Shown in pieces: positions 23,271 through 31,868 of a DNA stretch of 64,000 nucleotides. The stretch is from an uncultured Cuneatibacter sp. (GTDB lineage Bacteria > Bacillota > Clostridia > Lachnospirales > Lachnospiraceae). The DNA lies in the NCBI GenBank assembly GCA_934234215.1, contig CAKQHB010000001.1:1-64000 (forward strand). Reading direction: 5' to 3'. A program made the position numbers and the translations under genes. The notes under the pieces are model-generated. The model was not told where the DNA came from. It saw only the letters and a list, made by a program, of their open reading frames with translations, and made no database searches. Each line of letters starts with the position of its first letter. The stretch's first letter is position 1.

Positions 23271-25181
23271 TTATGCGGTGTGTCCGGTATATAACTGATA
23301 GTACCGTCCTTTTTCTTCCAGCAGCTGCTCGTGGGTACCGCGCTCGATGATGTGTCCCTGTTCCAGAACCATGATACAATCGGAATTGCGGACGGTAGAC
23401 AGACGGTGGGCGATGACGAATGTAGTACGTCCCTTCATCAGCTTATCCATACCGTCCTGTACGATCTGCTCAGTACGGGTATCAATGGAGCTGGTCGCTT
23501 CATCCAGGATCAGAACCGGCGGATCTGCGATCGCAGCACGGGCAATGGAGAGCAGCTGCCGCTGTCCCTGACTCAGATTTGCGCCGTCGCCGGTCAGAAC
23601 CGTATCATAGCCCTGAGGCAGTCTGCGGATGAATCCATCGGCGTTTGCCAGCTTCGCAGCTGCTGCCACTTCTTCATCGGTCGCGTTCAGCTTGCCAAAG
23701 CGGATATTTTCCGCTACTGTACCGGTGAACAAATGTGTATCCTGCAGTACGATTCCGAGGGAACGACGCAGATCGTCTTTTTTGATCTTGCGGATATTGA
23801 TGCCATCATAGCGGATCTTACCATCCTGAATATCATAAAAACGGTTGATCAGATTCGTGATGGTCGTCTTACCGGCGCCTGTAGAACCGACAAATGCGAT
23901 TTTCTGACCGGGCTGCGCATACAGATTCACATCGTGCAGTACGATCTTTTCCGGAACATAACCGAAGTCTACATCCTCAAATACTACATCGCCCAGCAAT
24001 TCCTTGTACTCCACTGTACCATCCGCATTGTGCGGATGCTTCCATGCCCAGATGCCGGTGCGCTCCGGAACCTCTTCCAGTGTTCCGTCCGGACGTCTCT
24101 TTGCATTGACGAGGGTGACATAGCCTTCGTCCACTTCCACTTCCTCATCCAACAGTTCGAAAATACGCTCTGCACCGGCAAGTGCCATGACGATCGCGTT
24201 AAACTGCTGGCTGACCTGGTTGATGGGCATGTTAAAGCTCTTGTTGAAGGTCAGAAAACTGATCAGAGTACCGACAGTCAGAGACTTGCTGCCGGTCAGC
24301 GCCAGCGCGCCGCCTGCGATGGCACAGATCACATAACTGACATTCCCCAGCTGCGCGTTGATCGGACCTAAAACATTGACATAGGCATTTGCTTTGTAAG
24401 CGCTGGCGCACAGCTCGTCATTCAGTTTCCGGAAGTCTTCGATATTCTGCTCCTCGTGACAGAATACTTTGACAACCTTCTGACCTTCCATCATTTCCTC
24501 GATAAAACCATTGACAGCACCGAGATTTTTCTGCTGTGCGACAAAGTTCTTGCCGCTGAGTCCTGCCAGCTTTGTCGTTGCCGCAAGCATGATCGCCGTC
24601 ATGACCAGCGTGATTGCAGTCAACGGCAGGTTCAGCATGATCATGCTCACCAGTACACTGACGATCGTAATACTGCTGTTTAACAGCTGCGGCATACTCT
24701 GGGAGATCATCTGGCGCAGCGTATCGATATCGTTTGTGTAGATCGACATGATATCGCCATGCGCATGGGTATCAAAATAGCGGATCGGCAGCTTTTCCAT
24801 GTGCTCAAACATCTCGTTTCGCACATTCCGCAGTGTACCCTGTGTGACATAGATCATAATCCGGTTGTACGCGAACGAAGCTGCAATACCGATTGCATAA
24901 AAGCATGCCACTCGTAAAATTGCAGACAGCAGCGGTCCAAAGTCCGGATCTGCACTTCCGATCATCGGTGTGATATAATCATCCACCAGCGTTTTTGTGA
25001 ACAGTGTACCCTGTACATTTGCCAGAACGCTGATAAAAATACAGATGACAACTGCAATCAGATGCGGCGTGTAATGCTTACCGATCAATTTCATCAGACG
25101 TCCAAAAATCTTTCCCGGATTTTTTACACTGCTCTTCATACGGGCGCCGCGGGGCGGTCCCATCGGTTTTCCTGCGGGCAT
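23271..25181 (-). CDS. ABC exporter half-transporter, subunit 2 (consensus ATPase site)
   Basis: A 636-aa protein with six transmembrane helices (residues about 30-330) fused to an ATPase domain with Walker A GSTGAGKTT, the altered signature LSQGQRQ, and Walker B VLILDEATSSID with the catalytic Glu. Its partner at 25181 has a degenerate Walker B, the pattern of heterodimeric exporters such as LmrCD or TM287/288, in which this subunit supplies the active Walker motifs. A 60-residue insert between the two domains (residues about 345-400) is distinctive. The start overlaps the partner's stop by one base (TAATG) with GGAGG upstream. Confidence 0.92.
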   Translation of the reverse strand: MPAGKPMGPPRGARMKSSVKNPGKIFGRLMKLIGKHYTPHLIAVVICIFISVLANVQGTLFTKTLVDDYITPMIGSADPDFGPLLSAILRVACFYAIGIAASFAYNRIMIYVTQGTLRNVRNEMFEHMEKLPIRYFDTHAHGDIMSIYTNDIDTLRQMISQSMPQLLNSSITIVSVLVSMIMLNLPLTAITLVMTAIMLAATTKLAGLSGKNFVAQQKNLGAVNGFIEEMMEGQKVVKVFCHEEQNIEDFRKLNDELCASAYKANAYVNVLGPINAQLGNVSYVICAIAGGALALTGSKSLTVGTLISFLTFNKSFNMPINQVSQQFNAIVMALAGAERIFELLDEEVEVDEGYVTLVNAKRRPDGTLEEVPERTGIWAWKHPHNADGTVEYKELLGDVVFEDVDFGYVPEKIVLHDVNLYAQPGQKIAFVGSTGAGKTTITNLINRFYDIQDGKIRYDGINIRKIKKDDLRRSLGIVLQDTHLFTGTVAENIRFGKLNATDEEVAAAAKLANADGFIRRLPQGYDTVLTGDGANLSQGQRQLLSIARAAIADPPVLILDEATSSIDTRTEQIVQDGMDKLMKGRTTFVIAHRLSTVRNSDCIMVLEQGHIIERGTHEQLLEEKGRYYQLYTGHTA

Positions 25182-26929
25182 TACAGCTCACCTCCATTCT
25201 CATCGAAGTCTCCGCCGCCCTTTGTCTGCGACTCATAGACTTCCCGGTAAATTTCATTGTTCTTCATCAGATTCTCCGGCGTATCAAAGCCGTTAATTCT
25301 GCCATTTTCCAGAACGATCACGCGATCTGCATGCTCCACACTGGAGATACGCTGTGCGATAATGATCTTTGTTGTATCCGGAATCTCCTCAGCAAATGCT
25401 TTGCGGATCTTTGCATCTGTTGCAGTATCCACCGCACTTGTGGAATCGTCAAGGATCAGCACCTTGGGCTTCGCCAGCAATGCGCGGGCAATACACAGAC
25501 GCTGCTTCTGTCCACCGGAAACATTACTGCCGCCTTGCTCGATGTGTGTCTTGTATTTGGCCGGCATCCGCTCAATAAACTCATCTGCACATGCCAGTCG
25601 GCAAGCTCTTCTGCATTCTTCTTCCGTCGCATTCGGATCGCCCCAACGCAGGTTCTCCAGAATACTGCCGGAGAACAGAACATTCTTCTGCAATACCACT
25701 GCAACCTGTTTTCTCAATACTTCTGTGTCGTACTCTCTGACATCCCGGTCTCCGACCAGCACCTGACCTTCCGTCACATCGTACAGACGGCTGATGAGGT
25801 TGACCAGACTTGTCTTGGAGCTGCCGGTGCCACCGATGATACCGATCGTTTCTCCGGCATGAATGTTCAGATTGATGTTTTCCAGAACTGGCTCGCCGCC
25901 CTCTTTGTATGCAAATGCAGCATTGCGGAATTCTACATTGCCGTTGGCAACTTCCATCACCGGATTTTCCGGATTTTTCAGACTCGGCTCCTCGTTCAGC
26001 ACCTCCGCCACACGCTTCGCACTGGCTGCGGACATGCTCATCATAACGAAAATCATAGACAGCATCATCAGATTCATCAAAATGTTCATGCAGTATGCCA
26101 GCAGACTGGACAGATCACCGACAGGCATGCTGCCTCTTACGATCATCTTTGCGCCAATCCAGCTGATCAGCAGAATACAGCTGTATACCGTGAGCATCAT
26201 CAACGGGTTGTTGTAGGAAACATTCTTCTCAGCCCGTACAAACAGCTTGTAGATGTTTGCGCTGGCTCTCTGGAATCTCGTCGTCTCCTCATCCTCCCGG
26301 ACATATGCCTTGACGACGCGGATCGCGCTGACATTTTCCTGAACGGATGCGTTCAGATCATCGTATTTCGGAAATACCATCTGAAAATACTTTGTCGCAC
26401 TCCGGATGATGAAGAACAGGCAGATGCCCAGCAAAATAACCGCGATCAGATAGATTGATGCGATCTTTGCATTTACGAGAAACGCTGCTGTCATAGCACA
26501 TACCAGACTCGCCGGTGCACGCATGCACATGCGCAGCAGCATCTGATATGCATTCTGAATATTCGTGACATCTGTGGTCAGTCGTGTTACCAGACTGGCG
26601 GTGCTGAACTTATCAATGTTCGCAAAGGAATAGGTCTGGATCTTCTCAAACATGCCCTGACGCAGATTCTTCGCAAATCCGGTGGATGCCTCCGCGCCGA
26701 ACTTACCGCCTAACATACCGGTAATCAGTCCAAATACTGCAACCAAAACCATCCAAATACCGGTGGTGTACACATGCTGCAAATTGCCCGCCTCAATGCC
26801 TTCGTTGATGATGGAGGCCATGAGCAGCGGGATCAGCGTCTCCGCCACAACTTCCAGAATCATAAAAATCGGCGTCAGGATCGAGGCTTTTTTGTACTCT
26901 TTGACATAGCCTGCCAATGTCTTGATCAT
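25181..26929 (-). CDS. ABC exporter half-transporter, subunit 1 (degenerate ATPase site)
   Basis: A 582-aa half-transporter: six helices, then an ATPase domain with Walker A GGTGSSKTS (Ser in place of the Gly before Lys), a canonical signature VSGGQKQR, and Walker B VLILDDSTSAVD, where Asp replaces the catalytic Glu. With subunit 2 it would form one active and one degenerate site. The start overlaps the marR stop (ATGA), so expression is tied to the regulator. Likely an exporter of drugs or peptides; the substrate cannot be inferred. Confidence 0.92.
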   Translation of the reverse strand: MIKTLAGYVKEYKKASILTPIFMILEVVAETLIPLLMASIINEGIEAGNLQHVYTTGIWMVLVAVFGLITGMLGGKFGAEASTGFAKNLRQGMFEKIQTYSFANIDKFSTASLVTRLTTDVTNIQNAYQMLLRMCMRAPASLVCAMTAAFLVNAKIASIYLIAVILLGICLFFIIRSATKYFQMVFPKYDDLNASVQENVSAIRVVKAYVREDEETTRFQRASANIYKLFVRAEKNVSYNNPLMMLTVYSCILLISWIGAKMIVRGSMPVGDLSSLLAYCMNILMNLMMLSMIFVMMSMSAASAKRVAEVLNEEPSLKNPENPVMEVANGNVEFRNAAFAYKEGGEPVLENINLNIHAGETIGIIGGTGSSKTSLVNLISRLYDVTEGQVLVGDRDVREYDTEVLRKQVAVVLQKNVLFSGSILENLRWGDPNATEEECRRACRLACADEFIERMPAKYKTHIEQGGSNVSGGQKQRLCIARALLAKPKVLILDDSTSAVDTATDAKIRKAFAEEIPDTTKIIIAQRISSVEHADRVIVLENGRINGFDTPENLMKNNEIYREVYESQTKGGGDFDENGGEL

Positions 26930-27486
26930 GATGTCTCTTTCTCCTTTCTATGTCTGCAGTCCCAATCATCTCCCGGATTTGCGGCAACCTCCTGTCTCCA
27001 GCTCTCATCCGGACCTGTTACCAGCTCATTGATTGCTTCCGCATTTCGAAATACTTTTTCCAGTGTCGCATAACAGCTGTCCAGCTCTTCCTCGGAAATG
27101 CCCTCGATCTGCTTGCGGCTCAGCCAACCAAGCGTCGAGCGGATGATCTGCTGCTGTTCTTCCCCTTTTGGTGTCAGCGACAGGCGCTTCAGACGCGCAT
27201 CCGACTCTTCCACTTCTCTCTTGACGAATCCCTTTTCCTCCATGCGGTTCAGAATATTCGTCACGGAAGAACGACCGATCTTAAACTCCCGCTCCAGGTC
27301 TCTCTGGTAAACGGCTTCGCCCCTTCGACTGTACAAATATCCGATAAAGAAGCTGTTCATCGCCGTCACCTCATCCATTCCCTGCCCTTTCAGTGACAGA
27401 ATCATGTTCCGCTTCAGAACATTATCCAATCGCCGCATCCGGGGACCGATATGATAGTGCTGTTTTTTTTCTACTTCCTTACACAT
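26926..27486 (-). CDS. MarR family transcriptional regulator
   Basis: A 186-aa winged-helix regulator. The recognition region IGRSSVTNILNRMEEKGFVKRE and the wing SDARLKRLSLTPKGEE are at residues 70-112. It is the first gene of the operon and overlaps the first ABC gene by four bases, the usual arrangement of a local repressor with its exporter. ATG follows AGGAGG. The promoter region at 27535-27617 contains a regular array of AACAGTT/AACTGTT half-sites that is very likely its own operator. Confidence 0.92.
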   Translation of the reverse strand: MCKEVEKKQHYHIGPRMRRLDNVLKRNMILSLKGQGMDEVTAMNSFFIGYLYSRRGEAVYQRDLEREFKIGRSSVTNILNRMEEKGFVKREVEESDARLKRLSLTPKGEEQQQIIRSTLGWLSRKQIEGISEEELDSCYATLEKVFRNAEAINELVTGPDESWRQEVAANPGDDWDCRHRKEKETS

Positions 27487-27534
27487 CTTTCCCTCCTAAG
27501 CTTCATTTCGAACGCCCTCACCTGCTTTTCGAAA

Positions 27535-27617
27535 CGCAAAAACAGTTCGAACATAAACTGTTTGTCTTCGAACTGTTTGTTCTCGAACAGTTTACATCCG
27601 AACTGTTTGAATGTCAA
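27535..27617 (-). promoter_or_regulatory. marR promoter with a five-unit 15-bp operator array
   Basis: TTGACA (27612-27617) and TAAACT (27589-27594) are 17 bp apart on the minus strand. From 27609 down to 27535 run five contiguous 15-bp units: CAAACAGTTCGGATG, TAAACTGTTCGAGAA, CAAACAGTTCGAAGA, CAAACAGTTTATGTT, CGAACTGTTTTTGCG. Each holds AACAGTT or its reverse complement AACTGTT. Unit 1 fills the spacer and unit 2 covers the -10, so a bound regulator would block RNA polymerase. Confidence 0.8.
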
Positions 27618-27625
27618 CTAATTTT

Positions 27626-28561
27626 TCAATCTTTGAAAAACTCCTCGATCTGTCCCTCGATGATCTTCATGAGTCTTGTTCGTGCTTCTGTGCTCGCCCA
27701 CGCGATGTGCGGCGTGATCAGCAGCTTGCGGCTGTCTGTGATCCGGCGCAGCGGATTGTCCTCCCGCATTGGCTCTACACACAACACATCCAGACCTGCT
27801 GCCTGAATCTCACCCTGCTCCAATGCCTGTGCCAGATCCTCCTCCACCACGATGGGGCCTCTGCCCAGATTCAGGAAAATCGCGTTATGCTTCATCTTTG
27901 CAAATGCTTCCGCGTTCATCAGATTCTCGGTGTACTCATTGAGAGGCGCATGGACGGACACAATGTCCGAAGTGCGCAGCAGCATATCCAGATCCACCTG
28001 CTCATAGCCTTCCTGCGGCGGTCTGCCGGAAGCGGACGCATAGATCACATGCAGTCCAAACGCTTTCGCAATGTCTGCCACCCGGTGTCCGATGCTGCCG
28101 AGACCGATAATGCCCCAGGTCTTGCCTTCCAGTTCCACGAACTTTTCATCAAAATGTGTAAAAATATCACATTTTGTGTAAGCGCCGCTCTTGACATAAT
28201 CATCGTAATAGCGAAGCTTTTCCAGCAGGTAGAACAGCATCGCAAACGTATGCTGCGCAACTACATTGGTGGAATAGCCTGCCACATTTCTCCACGCAAT
28301 GCCGCGCCTGTCCAGATACGGCTTATCCAGATTGTTCGTGCCGGTAGCCGTCAGACACACCAGCTTTAGGTTCTCGGCGCCGCCGATCGTCGCCTCATTG
28401 ATCGGCACTTTATTTGCAATGACCACATCTGCATCTTCTACCCGCGCCGGAACATCCTCCGGAGCAGACAACGGATACCGCACAACTTCGCCAAGCCGTT
28501 CAAATCCGGAAAAATCAATGTCATCTCCCACCGTTTTGGTATCCAGAAATACTAATTTCAT
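27626..28561 (-). CDS. D-2-hydroxyacid dehydrogenase (glycerate/hydroxypyruvate type)
   Basis: A 311-aa NAD-dependent dehydrogenase. The NAD motif is GIIGLGSIGHRVADIAKAFG near residue 150; the catalytic Arg is in LNLGRGPIV, the Glu in CVEPMRE and the His in TPHIAW. The overall pattern (ATGTNNLD early, NVAGYSTNVVAQHTFAM) resembles glycerate dehydrogenases/hydroxypyruvate reductases. The start has GGGAG upstream and lies 19 bp after DUF1292. It ends just upstream of the marR promoter. Confidence 0.88.
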   Translation of the reverse strand: MKLVFLDTKTVGDDIDFSGFERLGEVVRYPLSAPEDVPARVEDADVVIANKVPINEATIGGAENLKLVCLTATGTNNLDKPYLDRRGIAWRNVAGYSTNVVAQHTFAMLFYLLEKLRYYDDYVKSGAYTKCDIFTHFDEKFVELEGKTWGIIGLGSIGHRVADIAKAFGLHVIYASASGRPPQEGYEQVDLDMLLRTSDIVSVHAPLNEYTENLMNAEAFAKMKHNAIFLNLGRGPIVVEEDLAQALEQGEIQAAGLDVLCVEPMREDNPLRRITDSRKLLITPHIAWASTEARTRLMKIIEGQIEEFFKD

Positions 28562-28580
28562 CGTTTTTCTCCCGCTTTTC

Positions 28581-28865
28581 TTACATCTCATCAAACATCC
28601 GATCATCCAGCATCTCTTCGTACCGATCCACGATCATCTCATACTCTTCGTCATCTTCGATGTATGCCAGCTTCGGCTCACCATCCTCTTCCCAGTAGCG
28701 ATAGATGAAGTAATCCTGGGACTCATCAATATCACCGTTCTCATCCAACGGCATCAGCACGATGTACTCTTTCTCACCAAGCTCTACGATATCATATACC
28801 GCACACTCCAGATCGCCATCTTCCAAATTCAGGGTCACGGTATCAAAATCCTGATTGTTTGCCAT
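28581..28865 (-). CDS. DUF1292 family protein
   Basis: A 94-aa acidic protein with the DUF1292 pattern: VTLNLEDGDLECAVYDIVELGEKEYIVLMPLD followed by YFIYRYWEED. The family is widespread in Firmicutes, often beside ruvX and alaS, and its function is unknown; here that context is missing. A GGAG site lies upstream of the ATG. Confidence 0.88.
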   Translation of the reverse strand: MANNQDFDTVTLNLEDGDLECAVYDIVELGEKEYIVLMPLDENGDIDESQDYFIYRYWEEDGEPKLAYIEDDEEYEMIVDRYEEMLDDRMFDEM

Positions 28866-28970
28866 GGTCGCTTTCTCCTTTTTTGTCTGTTAGTTTTTCT
28901 CTTTTTACACATACTATCCTTGCAGCAAATTGGTTCTCCACAATTTCGCCCTGTGAAAGGAGGTTCTTCT

Positions 28971-29174
28971 GTGAAAAAAGAAAAGAAATCTCGTCCGGAA
29001 CTGTCCGATGCGCATTTTGAAGCAGCCGAAACCGTCTGCTCCGCCAATGACTGCACCGGACTCATCCCGTCTGCCACACCCGATCGGACAGTCTCTTCTT
29101 ATGAAGAGATGTATCACTATCTGCCGCCTCAGGAAATCAGAAACGAGAAATCACATCGGCATTCAGACTCTTAA
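28971..29174 (+). CDS. Small hydrophilic protein of unknown function, GTG start
   Basis: A 67-aa charged protein (VKKEKKSRPELSDAHFEAAE... ending SHRHSDS) without a hydrophobic segment. The evidence for a real gene is AAAGGAGG seven bases before a GTG, and an open frame to 29174. It has two cysteines (VCSANDC) and the tail SSYEEMYHYLPPQEIRNE. It runs against the M42 peptidase gene and overlaps its 3' end by 38 bp. Family not recognised. Confidence 0.6.
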   Translation: MKKEKKSRPELSDAHFEAAETVCSANDCTGLIPSATPDRTVSSYEEMYHYLPPQEIRNEKSHRHSDS

Positions 29175-30216
29175 CCAATTCCGTTGCCAGACGTACTGCA
29201 TGCTCGTAATCCTCTAAGGTGCAGAAGCAGTGACTGCTGTGTGTGAAACGCACCGGCACACCGATCACGATGGTCGGAACGCCGAAGCGGGACGTATGAA
29301 TGTACTTTGCATTGGTTCCGCCGCCTGCACGAACTGCTTCCTGTACCGGAATTTCCTTCTTCTCCGCCAGATCCAGAGCATAGCGCTGGAAACGGGGATT
29401 CGTGATCATGGATTTGTCAAAATGGCGCAGCATCGGTCCTCTCTTTAATCCGGACTGGATCCGATATTCCGGAGAGAACGTATCGTCTGCCGGGCATCCC
29501 TCGAAAATGATTGCGATATCCGCATCAATATTCTGCACTGCCGCCATGCTGCCGCGCTCTCCGACTTCCTCCTGTACGGACAGCGTTCCCACAACATCCA
29601 CATCCAGAGATTCTTTGCTCAGACGGTTCATTGTCTCGGTCAGCACGGCACAGCCAACGCGGCAGTCCATTGCTTTGCCGAGGAACAGATCCCGTCCCTC
29701 ATCGTAGGTGCAGGTGACATCCGGAACAACCGGAGCTGCCATGCGGATATGAAAATTCTCTTTCAGATCTTCGGCGCTTACCGCTCCCACATCAATCGTC
29801 ATATCGGAGAAATCCAGAGCCCTGCCCTTTTCTCCTGCCGTCATATAATGCACCGGCTTGCTCGCTACGATACCGGAGATCCACTCCCCATCTGCATTCT
29901 GCACACGCACCTTACTCGCCGGAACATTGTTCGGGTCCCAGCCGCCCAGCGGCAGAAATTCCAGTGTACCATTCGGACGGATCGCCTGCACGATAAATCC
30001 AACCTCATCACTGTGGGCATCCAGCCATACCTTCGGGCGATCACCCTTGTTTGTTTTCAGGTTCAGATACAGATTCCGCAGGAAATCTATTTTTGTATCG
30101 CACACTGCCTGATTTTCTTTCTGTCCCAGTGCAGCGACCTCTTCCTCAAAACCAGATACACCATTGGCATCGCAATATGCCTTGATCAGTTCGATAGACT
30201 CTTCTCTTGTTCTCAT
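29137..30216 (-). CDS. M42 family metallopeptidase (glutamyl aminopeptidase/endoglucanase-like)
   Basis: A 359-aa cocatalytic zinc aminopeptidase. Motifs: NGVSGFEEEV at the N-terminus, DAHSDEVGF with ligands H68 and D70, the metal-bridging MDCRVGCAVL, VQEEVGERGS with the general-base Glu pair, and THSSHCF near the C-terminus with the last His ligand. It starts 21 bp after the ABC-F gene and probably shares its transcript. The site is the recurring CGGAATGGAG motif. Confidence 0.9.
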   Translation of the reverse strand: MRTREESIELIKAYCDANGVSGFEEEVAALGQKENQAVCDTKIDFLRNLYLNLKTNKGDRPKVWLDAHSDEVGFIVQAIRPNGTLEFLPLGGWDPNNVPASKVRVQNADGEWISGIVASKPVHYMTAGEKGRALDFSDMTIDVGAVSAEDLKENFHIRMAAPVVPDVTCTYDEGRDLFLGKAMDCRVGCAVLTETMNRLSKESLDVDVVGTLSVQEEVGERGSMAAVQNIDADIAIIFEGCPADDTFSPEYRIQSGLKRGPMLRHFDKSMITNPRFQRYALDLAEKKEIPVQEAVRAGGGTNAKYIHTSRFGVPTIVIGVPVRFTHSSHCFCTLEDYEHAVRLATELVKSLNADVISRF

Positions 30217-30237
30217 ATTCTCTCCATTCCGGTCTTA

Positions 30238-31794
30238 TCAGACCTTTAACGACCACTTGCTGCAATCCAGAATCTGACCGCCTAATCCATCGTAAAACTC
30301 CGGTTCATGGCAGATCAGAAGGATCGTTCCTTTATATTCCATCAGTGCCTTTTTCAGCTCTTCCTTTGCATCCGGGTCTAAATGGTTCGTAGGCTCGTCG
30401 AGGAACAGCACGTTGGACTCCCGGTTCATCAGCTTGCAAAGACGCAGCTTCGCCTGCTCGCCGCCGGAAAGTACCCGCACCTGACTCTCAATATTTTTTG
30501 TCGTCAGACCGCACTTTGCCAGTGCTGCGCGACACTCATACTGTGTGAAGGACGGGAACTCCTTCCACAATGCTTCCAGACAGGTTTCGGATGTGCCCTG
30601 CACTTCCTGCTCAAAATAGCCGATGTGCAGATAATCTCCCTGCTCCACCGTTCCGAGCAGCGCCGGGATCTCGCCCAGAATGCTGCGGAACAGTGTCGTC
30701 TTACCGATACCGTTTGCGCCGGTCAGCACCAGACGCTGCCCTCTCTCCACCAGCAGATCAATGGGACGGGATAACGGCTCATCGTAACCGATGACCAGAT
30801 CCTTTGCTTCCACCACCATCTTGCCGGAGGTACGGGCTTCCCTGAAATGAAACTCCGGTTTCGGCTTCTCCTTCACCAGCTCGATCACTTCCATCTTGTC
30901 CAGCTTTTTCTGACGGGACATCGCCATATTACGAGTGGACACACGCGCTTTATTTCTTGCAACGAAATCCTGCAAATCTGCGATCTCCTGCTGCTGTTTT
31001 TTATAAGCGGCTTCCATCTGCGCCATCCGCGCCTCGTGCACTTCCTGAAACTTATCATAATCGCCCACATAGCGATTCAGCTGCAGATTTTCCATATGAT
31101 AAATCAGGTTGATGACGGAATTCAGGAACGGAATATCATGGGAAATCAGGATAAAGGCATTCTCATAATCCTGCAGATACCGCTTCAGCCACTCGATATG
31201 CTGCGCATCCAAATAGTTCGTCGGCTCGTCCAGCAGCAGGATATCCGGCTTTTCCAGCAAGAGCTTTGCCAGAAGCACCTTCGTTCTCTGACCACCGGAC
31301 AGCTCGGTAACATCGCGATCCAGTCCCAGATCATTCAGTTCAAATGCCCGCGCGATCTCCTCCACTTTGGAATCGATCATATAAAAGTCATGCGCCATCA
31401 GAAGATCCTGAATCACACCCAGCTCTTCCATCGCCGCATTCATCTCCTCGTCGGACATTGTGCCCGCCGCCATGTCATCACAAATCTTGTTCATGTTTTC
31501 TTCCATCTCAAATAAGAAAGAAAATGCGCTCTGCAATACCTGACGGATCGTCATCCCCGGCTCCAGCACCGTGTGCTGATCCAGATAACCGACACGGACG
31601 TTTTTTGCCCACTCAATCTTACCGGCGTCCGGCTGTAATTTACCTGTGATGATATTGATAAACGTGGACTTGCCCTCGCCGTTTGCTCCCACAAGGCCAA
31701 TATGCTCGCCTTTCAGAAGTCGGAAGGAAACATCCTCAAACATCGCTCTGTCACCAAATCCGTGGCTCAGATGCTCTACATTCAAAATACTCAT
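30238..31794 (-). CDS. ABC-F family ATPase (ribosome-associated, YfmM-like)
   Basis: A 518-aa soluble protein with two ABC domains and no membrane segment. Walker A motifs are GANGEGKST and GANGIGKTT, the signatures LSGGQRTK and LSGGEQAK, and the Walker B motifs LLLDEPTNYLD and LFLDEPTNHLD. Between them lies the long charged helical linker (residues about 235-300) that reaches into the ribosomal E site in this family. Members act as translation factors or as antibiotic-protection proteins; I see nothing that marks this as a resistance type. A promoter is at 31837-31866. Confidence 0.92.
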   Translation of the reverse strand: MSILNVEHLSHGFGDRAMFEDVSFRLLKGEHIGLVGANGEGKSTFINIITGKLQPDAGKIEWAKNVRVGYLDQHTVLEPGMTIRQVLQSAFSFLFEMEENMNKICDDMAAGTMSDEEMNAAMEELGVIQDLLMAHDFYMIDSKVEEIARAFELNDLGLDRDVTELSGGQRTKVLLAKLLLEKPDILLLDEPTNYLDAQHIEWLKRYLQDYENAFILISHDIPFLNSVINLIYHMENLQLNRYVGDYDKFQEVHEARMAQMEAAYKKQQQEIADLQDFVARNKARVSTRNMAMSRQKKLDKMEVIELVKEKPKPEFHFREARTSGKMVVEAKDLVIGYDEPLSRPIDLLVERGQRLVLTGANGIGKTTLFRSILGEIPALLGTVEQGDYLHIGYFEQEVQGTSETCLEALWKEFPSFTQYECRAALAKCGLTTKNIESQVRVLSGGEQAKLRLCKLMNRESNVLFLDEPTNHLDPDAKEELKKALMEYKGTILLICHEPEFYDGLGGQILDCSKWSLKV

Positions 31795-31836
31795 AAATTC
31801 TTGATTCCTTATTCTGTTTCTTTTGATTCAGCGACC

Positions 31837-31866
31837 ATCATATCATACCAATCCACGTTTTGACAA
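31837..31866 (-). promoter_or_regulatory. Promoter of the ABC-F/M42 unit
   Basis: TTGTCA (31861-31866) and TATGAT (31837-31842) with 18-bp spacing on the minus strand, immediately after the esterase stop codon and 43 bp before the ABC-F start. Confidence 0.5.
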
Positions 31867-31868
31867 CA

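Noticed and set aside
27535..27609. Short CRISPR array
   Set aside because: The units are contiguous 15-mers without spacers and overlap a promoter; they fit an operator array.
30238..31794. Antibiotic-resistance ABC-F protein
   Set aside because: The protein has the general ABC-F layout, but nothing in the linker or context marks a ribosome-protection resistance type, so only a family-level call is made.
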